Shown in pieces: positions 54,396-64,000 of a stretch of DNA of 64,000 bases. Below the pieces are notes generated by a model. That model did not search any database, was not told the DNA's origin, and saw nothing but the letters and a program-made list of their open reading frames with translations. Both the position numbers and the translations under genes were made by a program. Within the stretch, counting starts at the first letter, position 1, and the number at the start of each line of letters is the position of its first letter. Origin of the DNA: Bedellia somnulentella (lineage: Eukaryota > Arthropoda > Insecta > Lepidoptera > Bedelliidae); the NCBI GenBank assembly GCA_963576735.1, contig OY755172.1, forward strand, positions 3,038,001 through 3,102,000. The letters are read 5' to 3'.

Positions 54396-55017
54396 AGGCG
54401 AAGCAATACCTTTCCCTCGTCCCACTGTCCCCGCATACCCACCAATATCTTAAATGTTTTACATTTCCGATTGCTATTTAGGAAATGTATAGATTTCCTA
54501 GGAAATGTGTAATGTGTAAGTATAATATAATTTATTTCACAAATTTCCGTGCGATTTTAGGAATTACATACATTTACTAGGAATTGTATACAATGAGGGA
54601 TTATATACTTTTCCGTTAACATATATATACATACCTCACTGTAAACTGTATGATAATTTCTTTGGTAAATTTGTGTTTGATGTACAATAAAGAGTTATTC
54701 TATTCTATTCTATTCTATTCTACATATATTACTAGTAAACATATATATTACATTGCAAATTAAATAAAAGCTCATAATACAAGAATGCAGGGATCTTAAG
54801 TGAACGTTACTGATTTTTTTATAATACTAATTCCTTTGTCACGTTGCTCTAAAGGTATTAGTTATGAATACACATTCTCGTATTGTCCAGTAAGATCTTC
54901 CTTAAGAAATCAGATTATCTGTTATGATCTTGTTACTGTGTTATTTAACCTCGACATTGGCATTGCTAAGGCTTATTGACTTTCTTATATTTTAATATAA
55001 CAGGTTTACACACAATC
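54396..55017 (+). other. AT-rich stretch ending in a (TATTC)n tail
   Basis: GTACAATAAAGAGTTATTCTATTC at 54682-54721 looks like the 3' tail of a 5'-truncated non-LTR retroposon on the plus strand. After it, no gene is seen to 55017. Confidence 0.4.
54696..54721. repeat. (TATTC)n microsatellite
   Basis: Five tandem units of TATTC. Confidence 0.95.
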
Positions 55018-55275
55018 ATACATACATACATACTTATATTCACGGCTGTAAATCCCTAAAAGGGGTAGCCAGAGCTTTGGAATAAGAAATTCCTTAGCCT
55101 CTTTTGGAAGTTGGGAGGAGGAAAATCTGGTAATAATAAATAATTTTGGTGATGGTTCTCCAACCACATCGCCCATTAATCAATTTAAAAGCCCCTATAC
55201 CCTTAGTTGCCTCTTTCGATCACCGACGGGTAGAAATGGGGTAGTGCTATTCTAAGCCGACACAACACAGCTCAC
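55018..55275 (-). repeat. Rep-A interspersed repeat, full length
   Basis: CATACATACATACTTATATT, then CACGGCTGTAAATCCC and GGGGTAGCCAGAGCTTTGGA to GCTATTCTAAGCCGACACAA. Confidence 0.85.
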
Positions 55276-55376
55276 ATCATACACACAATCATAAAAGTTT
55301 AACTAGAATAAAGATTGAAAAACATAATATTTTTATTGTACATAGCCAAAAGTGGTAGTGGCAGGTAAATTACTTC

Positions 55377-55522
55377 ATCATCATCATCGTCGTCAGCCTA
55401 CAGACGTCCACTGCTGGACATAGGCCTCCCCCAAAGATCTCCACAACGACCGGTCCTGTGCTGCCCTCATCCATCAGCTTCCCGCGACCTTGACCAAGCC
55501 GTCGGTCCACCTTGTGGGAGGC
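55377..55522 (-). mobile_element. RTE 3' end, reversed and short
   Basis: CATCATCATCATCGTCGTCA tail, then GTCCACTGCTGGACATAGGC and CTTGACCAAGCCGTCGGTCC, the inverse of the 1-360 element. Cut at GGGAGG. Confidence 0.85.
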
Positions 55523-55732
55523 CTATTATACTTATATATAGGTGAGTATATTCTCCTTGGACTTGTTTTTTTTTTAAAATATATAAATATTTTATGGTAC
55601 CAATGACCTTGCCCTTGGGCAATATATAAATATATCTCTTTCCTTCTTTTTCTTTCAATCAAACACAAACTCAAATACATATTCAGAGTGGAAAAATTTT
55701 GTATCCCATTCGAAAAATTCAACAATATACGT

Positions 55733-58700
55733 TTAAACAATAGTTACACTAGTTGCAGTAGGCAAAGACACTGTATAAAGTCCGCCTGCCACAATCGCTA
55801 AGGGTCTCTGAGCCCTTAGGGTGGTCAGCAGAAGTAAGCGTCTTGTATTTGTATCGCATTCCACCCAGTTACTAGAATACGCGGCTTCTGATATCTGAAT
55901 ACTCTGAAAAAGACATCTTTAATGTAACACACATACATACATATACTCACGGTTATAAATCCTTAAACGGGGTAGCCAGAGCTTTGGTATCAGAAATTCT
56001 TCAGCCACTTTTGGAAGTTGAGTGGGGAAATGATGGTAATAATAAATAATTGTTGGTAACGGGTCCCCAACCACATCGCCCAAAAAATCACTTAAAAAGC
56101 TCTTATACCCTTAGTCGCATCTTACGATTACCTACCTAGAAATGGGGTAATGCTATTCTAAGCCGACACTACACAGTTTTAATGTAAGGAGAGCTTTATT
56201 TAGTTTAGCTAGTAATAAGAAGTTAAAATATATTAGGAGGAATAAATTGGGTTCACTACCGTGGTCTAGGGGCTTTAAATCTGAAGGAAAGTTATCGTTT
56301 GCTGTGTAGTGTCGGCTTAGAATGGCACTACCCTATTTCTTCCGGTGGGTGTACGTAAGAGGCGACTAACGGTATAGGGGCTTTTAAGGGATTTTTGGGC
56401 GATGCGGTTGGAGACCCATCACTAACAACCTTTATTTTGCCATCTTTTCCCCACTCAACTTCCAAAAGTGGCAGAGGAATTTCTAATTCCTTAGCTCTGG
56501 CTACCACTTCTAGGGATTAATAGCCGTGAGTATATGTATGTATGAAAGTTATCGGGTTTAATCCCTGAGCGATAAACTCTTAAATTAAATCTGTAACATT
56601 TAACGTAGTCTGTGGACTTCAATGACCTAATAGATAAATTAGGATAATTCTGTTCTTCGAAGGCCATGTTAAGCCATCCGTTCCAGCTACTATGGCGGTA
56701 GAGTAGCCGTTATCTGTCATGCCACCACTCTGGAAAGGCTCAAACCTCTCGGTGGAGACAAATTGGGCTGTGAGGAAATGGGTTACACAAATAAAGCTAA
56801 AATATAACATACTAGCTTTCCGCCCACGGCTTCGCCAGCGGGAAATTCGGTTATATTGCAGTATAAAGCACTTCTATAGGAAAACTTCTTATTCCTACGA
56901 TTTCCCTCGGAAACATCATTTTTTTTCCGGGATAAAAGTACTCTATTATTTAATCCAAATTTCTAACTATACGTTTGCAACATTTCAAAGCAAACGGTTT
57001 AGTAGTTACGGCGTGAAAGCGGAACAAATAAACAAACTCACTTTCCCATTTATAATATTAGTAAGGATAAGGATTCTATATAAACTCTCTTTGTAGAGAT
57101 GTCATTGTAGGATATATTTTGATTGTTGTAGGGGTTAATTTATAGCATAAATATTGCTAATGAATGATTTCATCAATTAATGAAATCATTTACCTCCCGC
57201 TTTCCCTATCGCTATTCCCGTAATGTACTTTGAGGATTAAACTAAATAATTTTATTGTTATTACCTTATGAAGCAGCAAGTCTCCAGGATAACAATACAT
57301 TAGTATTTCCATGAAAATGCATATTAAATAGAACACCATTGTCATCACTTCGATCGGTTCCGTTGACTGTAATTTGATAATTTTAGTGCAATAATGATAT
57401 TATTAATTAACCTTTGAGTCGATATGACAAAAAGTAAATATAATTAGTCATGGATTGAATCTTTAATGAGTATATAATTAAATATGACGCATTATTTGAT
57501 TTACTAGCTTTCTTAGATTTTCGTTCGTATAATTAAAAGTTTTTTCTATTGTTCAATTGGGTTATGCTAACCAATAAATTATTATTATGTCATGATACTC
57601 ATGATGTACAAAATTGTGTAAAGAGAATGATAAAACTCTGCAATCAATGTATTTTGAATTTATTGTTATATTAAGCTTTAAAAAGATATTTAGATACACT
57701 GTGGATGGTATTGTTGTACTCCAGTCTAGAGCACTATAACGAGTTTATCGACACTATAACGGTTAGAATGAGATGGCAGTATACGATACTAAGTAAGTGC
57801 GTAAGAGATGGCTGCTTTATCCCACGCGATAACTAGTTAAATTAAATACGGCTCGTACTAGCCGGGCTGGTAACAAAAATTACCGTCATTTTTAGAATAA
57901 GTAGTAATAAATGCTCTTACTAATCTATCGAGGATATAGTATAAACAATATGAAAGAGTATTTTTGTATAATTTACTCCAGAATGAATATGAGCATACAT
58001 GTAGATGTTGATAAGTTACATTCATACATATACTCACGGGTATAAATCAATAGCATTACAATTGGTTATTAATCAGCAATTATGGAAGTTAAAAGGATTG
58101 TAAAACAAAGTTTTATAACAACAGTTGGTGTTGGGTCTCCATCCACATCGCCTAAAAATCACTTCAAAAGCACTTAGACCCTAACTCGACCTAGGTAAGA
58201 GTAAAATATAAGTGTTATTTACATATGGTCAAACATGGAGCAGTACATCGTTAGCCTTTTTGATTTTATCACCGCTTTCAATATATCTGAAAAAGTTGAT
58301 AAAACAATGTTTTAAGATACTTACGACAGTTAGTTTAAACACCGTCATGCACAGAATCAAGCTGCTTGTCAGAAATTGACAGAATATCGCGAACCCAAAT
58401 ATATTAGCCAATTCTTCTACATATCTGTAACATAAATGATTATTTACATTGTAATTCTATCTCTCTACCTATACTTACGGCTATTAATCTCAAGAAGCGG
58501 TAGCGAAGGTAGAAGGAAGGTACTAGCTCAAATAATTGAAACCGTATATTTGTAGTGTTTCCATTTTAGTCTCAACGCAGGGCCGCGCCGCCCTTATGTG
58601 CGAAGTGTGCGGCGCACACAGGCGCCAAGACTAAAGGGGCGCCGCGTCCGCGCCACCTAAATTATTTTTCATTTTATTTATTATATTAACGTTCCCCGAA

Positions 58701-61700
58701 AAAATGAGAACCTTGAAACGGCATTTGGGCTTCCCCCCCGCCGTTTCCTCACCTTTAATCAAACTCGTAAAATGAGCCATCTAGTAACAACTCACTAGTA
58801 ACTATAATAACCATAAATTAATCAATAGAGATGTACGATCTTTGGGATAATGCTTCTGTAGCGTATGACGTAGCGAGTTGGGTAGTAAGAGCGCCCCTTT
58901 GGCGCCTGTGTGCGCCGCCGCACACTTCGCACATAAGGGCGGCGCGGCCCTGCGTTGAGACTAAAAGGAAACCCTACAAATGTCTTAATGTCAGATTGTG
59001 TGAAATCTACATAATCAATACATTCTTGCATGCTTTGTTTTAGGGCGGTGTTAATGACACAAAGAACTTACTCGATTATATTTTGGTGGTGTTTTACACA
59101 AGCCACAGTCTCTTCATAGCTGGTAGATTGCGTTTTGCCAGAATTTACTGCAAGACCAAATATTACAAACATAGATTAAATTCTGTTATTAAGTAGTTAA
59201 GTGGCTAGAGGTAGGTAGTGGTTAAGAATTAGATGTTCTTCAGTCACTTTCGAACGTTGAATGTGGGATGATGACAAAAGTATCTTCAGCCACATCGGCA
59301 AACAAACACTTACATTCCTCACACCTTTAGTCACATCGTGTACCACCTGCGGGACGAAATGGGGTATTGCTATTCTAAGCTGATACTGCACTGCTATATA
59401 ATTATGTATTATAAACAAGCACTTATACGCTAAGGCTTAGTTTACCTTGCTTTGAATCGCTATTTTTCTCGGGCTATTTTTCTTTTTTCCTTATGAAGTT
59501 TTTTTTACGAACAATTATATACTTTATAAAATACTTACAATTTTGATAAATGTTCTTCAGTTCATAAGACAACAGATCCAGCTGGGTGCTAGCCAAACTT
59601 ATTAATGCTGCTACTACATAGTTTTCGGCGGCATCACCGACCCCTACAAGGAAAACACTCAACGAACAGTGGCCGTAAGTGAAAATAAACCTGAAATGAA
59701 ATTCAACTTTAATATACTTGCATACATACATACAAAACTCACGACCATAAATTCCAAAAAGGGGTAGCCAGAGCCTAAGAACTAGAAACTTGTCAACCAC
59801 ATTTGGGAGTTGATAGGGCACTAGATAGTAGAAATAAAGTATCGTTGGTGATGAGTCTCCAACCGCATCGCTTGAAAACCACTTAAAAAACCCCTTACTC
59901 TTATTCGCCTCTTACAACAACCGTGGGTAGAAAGGGGCAGTGACAAATACATGGCAATATTGTTATTGTACTTACCTATTATTAATTTTAGTATACGATA
60001 CTAAGTAAATGCGTGAGAGATGGCTGTTTTATGACACGCAATATCTAGTTTAAAGGTCGCTCGTACAAGCTATGTAGATCTATAATCCTGAACAAACGTA
60101 TGACCCAACAAACGATACAGCAGTGTGGGTTTATATAGTATTTTCTAAGATTTTCACGATTACACATTATAATTGAAACAACTATTGATTTTCGGATATT
60201 TTAATCACGTGTTATTACATTATTTTTAAAGCCCGAAGTTTCGAAAACTTTTCAGTTATCATGGTCTCGGGAAGACGGGAAGACGGGAAGAGTCTTCCCG
60301 TGACCACGATAACTGAAAAGTTTTCGAAACGTCGGGCTTTAAAAATAATGTAATAACACGCGATTAAAATATCCGAAAATCAATAGTTGTTTTAATTATA
60401 GTGTGGAATATTTTTTATAAATAATTATCTACAGTGCGTTATAGATATAGTACTAAGTACAAAAATGAGCCTTTCGGAAGTAAAATAGAAAGAATCTTAC
60501 GCTGTCCAAGACGATAGATCAAACGGAGTTACAATCTTCAAGGGCAGATTGATCTCATTTTTCAGCAAGGGCACGATGCACCAGAAGGTGGCGGTGACGG
60601 CGGCTGAGCCGATCATCAGGTTGCCGATGAAGAGGATGATGCGGTTTCTCTTGTTGAGGAGCTCCTTCTTGGTTGGGTCGGAACGGGTGAAGTTTGGACC
60701 TGAGATATTTTGTTTTTAATTTTTAATTTAGTTAACAATTTTGGTATTACACTTTTCAAACTCTCGCGGATTGTAGACACCATATATAACATACATGACT
60801 ATGCTACACGATCAGTTCGTGACCACGGCACCAGTAGGTGTGCTGAAACGTCTGGCAAATTTGTCACGTAAGTGATTTAAAAAATAATTATATAAGCTAA
60901 TCTCGATTATTATATATAATATTGCTATTTTTATGGGAGAAGCATTGCTTCCAATGCTGAGAGGCATGGGTTCAAGTCCTGGATCGGCCATATCTTATAG
61001 CATAAGACAACTGTGTTTGGTTTATTTATCATGGATTTGACAGCAACGTATAATACTACTAGGAAACTCATATGGCTGAGCTATTAATCAGCCTTACGGC
61101 AAATTACTTGACAGGCCTTCAGGTCACATGAAATGTGCAAAAATTGGGTGCGAGCTATTAGATATTACAAAACTCGGTCTCCTTACTTACAAGAGTTTTT
61201 TACATAATAATTCCAAATTATGTAGCAACAAATAAATGTTGTTATTTCTCTCTTTGAACCTACTGTCTAGAATCCTTTAAAATCATGATTAACTTACGCA
61301 ATTCGCGAGTTTTTATTAAAATAAATATACCATCAATCATATTGATGACTTGTTTGATGCGGCCTTGCTGGAACCAGATGGTGAACACCTTCACGCCCTG
61401 CACCAGGTGGGAGAACAGCAGTACCGCTGCATCCACCACCTTTTCAGTGTCTCCTAGAACCTGATGGTTGTAACATCTTTGAATATAACTGAGCAAAAAA
61501 AAAAATTGAGAGTTGCAAGACTACAAAGGTTGAAATTTATAGACTAAAAATATATAGCCTATCTCACTATAAAACAAACAATAAAAGTCAAATCGTTAAC
61601 GCTTGTAAATTAAGCCATCAATTAGATATATGTATATAAAATAAACGTCATTACCATATCATTAATTATTTCTTTAAAATCACTTAAAAAGCTCCAATAC

Positions 61701-62603
61701 CATAGGTCGCCTTTTTCGACAACCGCGCGGGAATAAATGAGTGACAGCTATTCTAAGCCGACACAGGAAAATAGTGCATATGATCTAACAATGAAATTCA
61801 AGCATTAGCGAGCAAGCACGAGCCCTATTTTATCGACACGATAGAATGAGATGGCAGTATACGATACTAAGTAAGTGCATAAGAGATGGCTGCTTTATCC
61901 CACGCGATAACTAGTTTAATCACCGCTCGTACTAGCCGGGCATGACCCTATCTAACTAAAAGCTACAAATAATGATACAAATGCATATTTCCCTGAAATC
62001 TAACAGACACAAAGTTGTTGGTAGGTAGGTTGCTCGATAGACGAAAAACTTGGTTCAGAGCGCCCTACGCTTTTTCATGATTTTCACCTTATATTGGAAA
62101 ATATTTTATAAGTGCTTCCGAAGCGTGTTACAGGTGTTTTTAAACTTTATTTATTTTTTACTTTTTAGTACTATTATTCCTATTGGGGAAGACTATCGAC
62201 CGCCACTTAGTACGATCTTGACAAACTTCCCTTACATTCATTTATTTATTTAAGCTATATTTCACATTAAAACAATACATTTATAAGTGATTTATAGAAC
62301 AGAGTACGAACAAAAAGGAGATTATACATAATGCAAACAAATTAAATTTTACACACACTCACACAACTTATTTCCCAAACTTTGGCCAGTTTTTTTACTG
62401 TGGTCCAAACTTTCTTGTAATGTACTCACCGTAAAAACATAAGCAATTTCAGCTAAAACCGGATACACAAATATAAAACCTTGTACGATTGCCGCAAATG
62501 TGATGTAGTAAATTTTTATAGGTTTTTGCTCAAATCTTTTCGACAACCATACTCCTGTAAAAATCATTATTGTGATACTAGTTTTAAGACAATCCGAATT
62601 CAT
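55733..62603 (-). CDS. Odorant receptor (insect 7-TM chemoreceptor)
   Basis: Eight exons: 62603-62430, 61460-61331, 60699-60501, 59690-59539, 59147-59072, 58424-58325, 57366-57265, 55903-55733. All have GT/AG and consistent phases; 367 aa as drawn. Hydrophobic segments include IYYITFAAIVQGFIFVYPVL (exon 1), IILFIGNLMIGSAAV (exon 3) and VFYLICIFMEILMYCY (exon 7). Family hallmarks are the HHQNII stretch of exon 5 and, near the end, SEAAYSSNWVECD and LRAQRPLAIVAGGLY. These receptors sit in dendrites of olfactory neurons, pair with Orco and act as ligand-gated channels; the ligand cannot be told. Exon 8 is open to a TAA at 55733, but receptors normally continue about 15-20 residues more. A GTAACT donor after LPTATS (about 55754) may lead to a last exon that I did not find. 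Introns carry many repeats. Confidence 0.85.
55930..56180 (-). repeat. Rep-A interspersed repeat, full length
   Basis: CATACATATACTCACGGTTA to GCTATTCTAAGCCGACACTA; inside OR intron 7. Confidence 0.85.
56300..56545 (+). repeat. Rep-A interspersed repeat, full length
   Basis: TGTGTAGTGTCGGCTTAGAA to AATAGCCGTGAGTATATGTA; opposite in orientation to the copy at 55930, so the two form a 240-bp inverted pair. Confidence 0.85.
56812..57095 (-). repeat. Common lepidopteran repeat (Helitron-like)
   Basis: CTAGCTTTCCGCCCACGGCT, later GTTTAGTAGTTACGGCGTGA and CATTTATAATATTAGTAAGG. It has the look of a reversed non-autonomous element with a CTAG end; the class is not certain. Confidence 0.5.
57735..57885 (+). 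repeat. Rep-C interspersed repeat
   Basis: GAATGAGATGGCAGTATACG, ATGGCTGCTTTATCCCACGC, CTCGTACTAGCCGGGC. Close match to 61835-61945. Confidence 0.75.
58022..58195 (-). repeat. Rep-A interspersed repeat, diverged
   Basis: CATACATATACTCACGGGTA to GCACTTAGACCCTAACTCGA. Confidence 0.65.
58549..58981. mobile_element. MITE with about 80-bp GC-rich inverted ends
   Basis: TTTGTAGTGTTTCCATTTTAG and AGGGCCGCGCCGCCCTTATG at the left face their inverse at 58899-58981 (GGCGCCTGTGTGCGCCGCCG ... ACCCTACAAA). About 430 bp in all, with a non-coding centre; in intron 5 of the odorant receptor gene. Confidence 0.85.
59200..59400 (-). repeat. Rep-A interspersed repeat, diverged
   Basis: TTCTTCAGTCACTTTCGAAC, TTTAGTCACATCGTGTACCA, GCTATTCTAAGCTGATACTG. 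Confidence 0.65.
59738..59945 (-). repeat. Rep-A interspersed repeat
   Basis: ACTCACGACCATAAATTCCA, GGGGTAGCCAGAGCCTAAGA, GTGATGAGTCTCCAACCGCA. Confidence 0.75.
59990..60075 (+). repeat. Rep-C fragment
   Basis: AGTATACGATACTAAGTAAATGCG, AGATGGCTGTTTTATGACAC. Confidence 0.65.
60167..60401. mobile_element. Near-perfect fold-back repeat
   Basis: Left arm ATTATAATTGAAACAACTAT ... GGGAAGAC (to about 60282) and its inverse from about 60290. The centre is a tandem GGGAAGAC run followed by GTCTTCCC. A half copy is at 23299-23439. It lies in OR intron 3. Confidence 0.9.
60925..61060 (+). repeat. Old tRNA-derived SINE remnant
   Basis: GGGTTCAAGTCCTGGATCGG (B-box-like) followed by GTGTTTGGTTTATTTATCATGG, similar in order to the tRNA-derived SINE family but diverged. 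Confidence 0.5.
61660..61770 (-). repeat. Rep-A fragment
   Basis: AAATCACTTAAAAAGCTCCA to CAGCTATTCTAAGCCGACAC, the 5' half of the family reversed. Confidence 0.75.
61835..61945 (+). repeat. Rep-C interspersed repeat
   Basis: ATCGACACGATAGAATGAGA to CTCGTACTAGCCGGGCATGA. Confidence 0.75.
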
Positions 62604-63502
62604 TTTTCTTCCTTTTCATCCGAACGGCCGATATAAATTAAATTAAAATATTTTACGGTTACGTACGTAGTATTTCAAACTTTTTAATTAGTAAACTTCT
62701 GTAATCTAGACAACTTTTTTGGATAATTATGCAATAATTACTTAATGAACGTACTACTAATGAAGTCTGGGAATAATAAAGTTGTACAAGCGAAGAATCG
62801 TCTTTATATTGGGTCAAATTAAAGTGTAATTTACTCATATTAGATTAGGTAATTGCGAAGGCATATTAGTAATTCGCGACAGGGAGCGTTTCTTTGAAAT
62901 GACAGTGATAGCGAAACCTTAAATATACTTAATTTGTAGGGATATCGACAATGAGACAGTTAAGTATATTAAATTGGTGACAAATAGGTTTTCTGTCACT
63001 TTTGTAATAAACTACTTAATTTACGACAACCTGGATTTAATGGTTTATAAATTACCTATTTAATCCTGTAGCTCAAGGGTTCAAATTGCCTATATGCTTG
63101 TATTTCTGTGTCTGTCTGTCCGTTTATCACAGAATTTTGTACTAAAACTTGAGTACTAGGCGCTAATACTTTTTTGGTTTATGTATTCAATGTACAGCAC
63201 TATATATTTGCATTTATGTTTATTAAAGGCATCCCTTGGATTGGTAGCTATTCGTTCACTATTTCGTTTCATTTACTCAGTGATAGGGACAGAAAAATCG
63301 CCCACGCAGTTGCAAATACACATCACATCGTTGAGATGTCACGTAAACTGATTTTCAAAAATAAAGAATTGCCTTTTTACTGAATTATCTATAGGTGCAG
63401 GGTGACTAAATTACTATGTTCTCTAAAAAAGACAGTAACCAGGCGAGTGTCACCATTTATCTTTGAAGGATTCACAAAAGTACAAATTCTTCTTAAATAT
63501 CA
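62604..63502. promoter_or_regulatory. Upstream region of the odorant receptor gene
   Basis: AT-rich. The promoter of the minus-strand receptor should lie in the first few hundred bases. No core motif was assigned, and no other gene is seen. Confidence 0.4.
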
Positions 63503-63745
63503 TACATACATACACTCACGGATATAGATCCAGAAGGGGTAGCCAGAGCTAAGGAATTAAAAATTCCTCTGCCACTTTTGGAAATTTTAGTGGGGAAAAG
63601 ATGGTAAAATCAAGATGGTTGGTATTGGGTCTCCAACCGCATCGCCCAAAAACCCCTTGAAAGCCCCAATACCGTTAGTCGCCTCTTACGTACACCCACC
63701 GGAAGAAATGGGGTAGTGCTATTCTAAGCCGACACTACACGGCAT
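63503..63745 (-). repeat. Rep-A interspersed repeat, full length
   Basis: CATACATACACTCACGGATA to GCTATTCTAAGCCGACACTA; very close to the forward copy at 56300. Confidence 0.85.
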
Positions 63746-63769
63746 AATTCTTAATATCATGTGATGTAC

Positions 63770-63965
63770 ATTTACACATACATATACTCACGCCATTAGT
63801 TCCCATTGGAGTAGACAGAGACTATCGATCGCCACTTTGTACGATGCTGACAAAACTCTGTAGCTTCGTTTATTCATTCACATAATCATGCCATCAATTC
63901 TACCAGGTCTAAATTTGTTCTCCGTGGTCATTCTGAACTGACAGTACCATTTGCCAAATCGTTAA
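63770..63965 (+). repeat. Rep-B interspersed repeat
   Basis: CATACATATACTCACGCCAT, GCAGTTCCC-type block, GACTATCGATCGCCACTTTG, then TAAATTTGTTCTCCGTGGTC. Runs close to the window end. Confidence 0.7.
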
Positions 63966-64000
63966 GAAAAGCTTTAAGGTAAAAGCATGGAATATTATAG

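Noticed and set aside
58229..58411. Open extension beyond odorant receptor exon 6
   Set aside because: The exon ends at a GTAAGT donor (58324); the following codons are intron and the protein continues in phase at 57366.

Overview
This is a window of an insect nuclear genome, most likely a moth or butterfly (Lepidoptera). Genes are split by GT-AG introns, the background is AT-rich, and the repeats are typical of Lepidoptera: RTE and Jockey-type retroposons, a tRNA-derived SINE with a (TTATG) tail, Helitrons ending in CTAG, mariner and BEL/Pao. One gene is an insect odorant receptor. Nothing bacterial, no rRNA and no CRISPR array was seen.

Host genes. (1) 5526-6923, plus: an intronless RBM45-like RNA-binding protein of 465 aa. 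(2) 9171-22413, minus: a nine-exon SMYD3-like SET/MYND lysine methyltransferase. The exons join in phase to 486 aa, and two decayed copies of its eighth exon lie in the next intron. (3) 47134-48716, plus: a three-exon C1orf131-like (DUF4602) nucleolar protein of 171 aa. (4) 55733-62603, minus: an eight-exon odorant receptor whose last short exon could not be found. The four genes look unrelated in function.

Mobile DNA fills most of the rest. The centre (about 29.2-42.8 kb) is a clean three-layer nest. A short interspersed repeat is split by a 13.5-kb BEL/Pao LTR retrotransposon with two 454-bp LTRs that look identical by eye. The pol gene of that element is itself split by a 7133-bp DNA transposon with 463-bp terminal inverted repeats and a TAT duplication. 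This inner element encodes an apparently intact, three-exon, 1573-aa protein with two Cys/His modules and an XPG/FEN-like acidic nuclease pattern. I judge it Academ-like. It is the most interesting object in the window.

Other layers: a pair of related copies (1-2632 and about 43.9-45.99 kb) of an unnamed DNA transposon carrying the same RTE tail; a mariner pseudogene split by another repeat; two long Helitron copies; several fold-back elements; a possible 3.9-kb inverted-repeat transposon (23546-27422) around a broken, intron-containing transposon gene; a KRBA2/Ginger-like integrase relic; and many copies of three short interspersed families, called here Rep-A, Rep-B and Rep-C. Rep-A starts near a GTGTCGGCTTAGAATG motif and ends in GCCGTGAGTATATGTATG. 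Coordinates of repeats are by eye and may be off by several bases.
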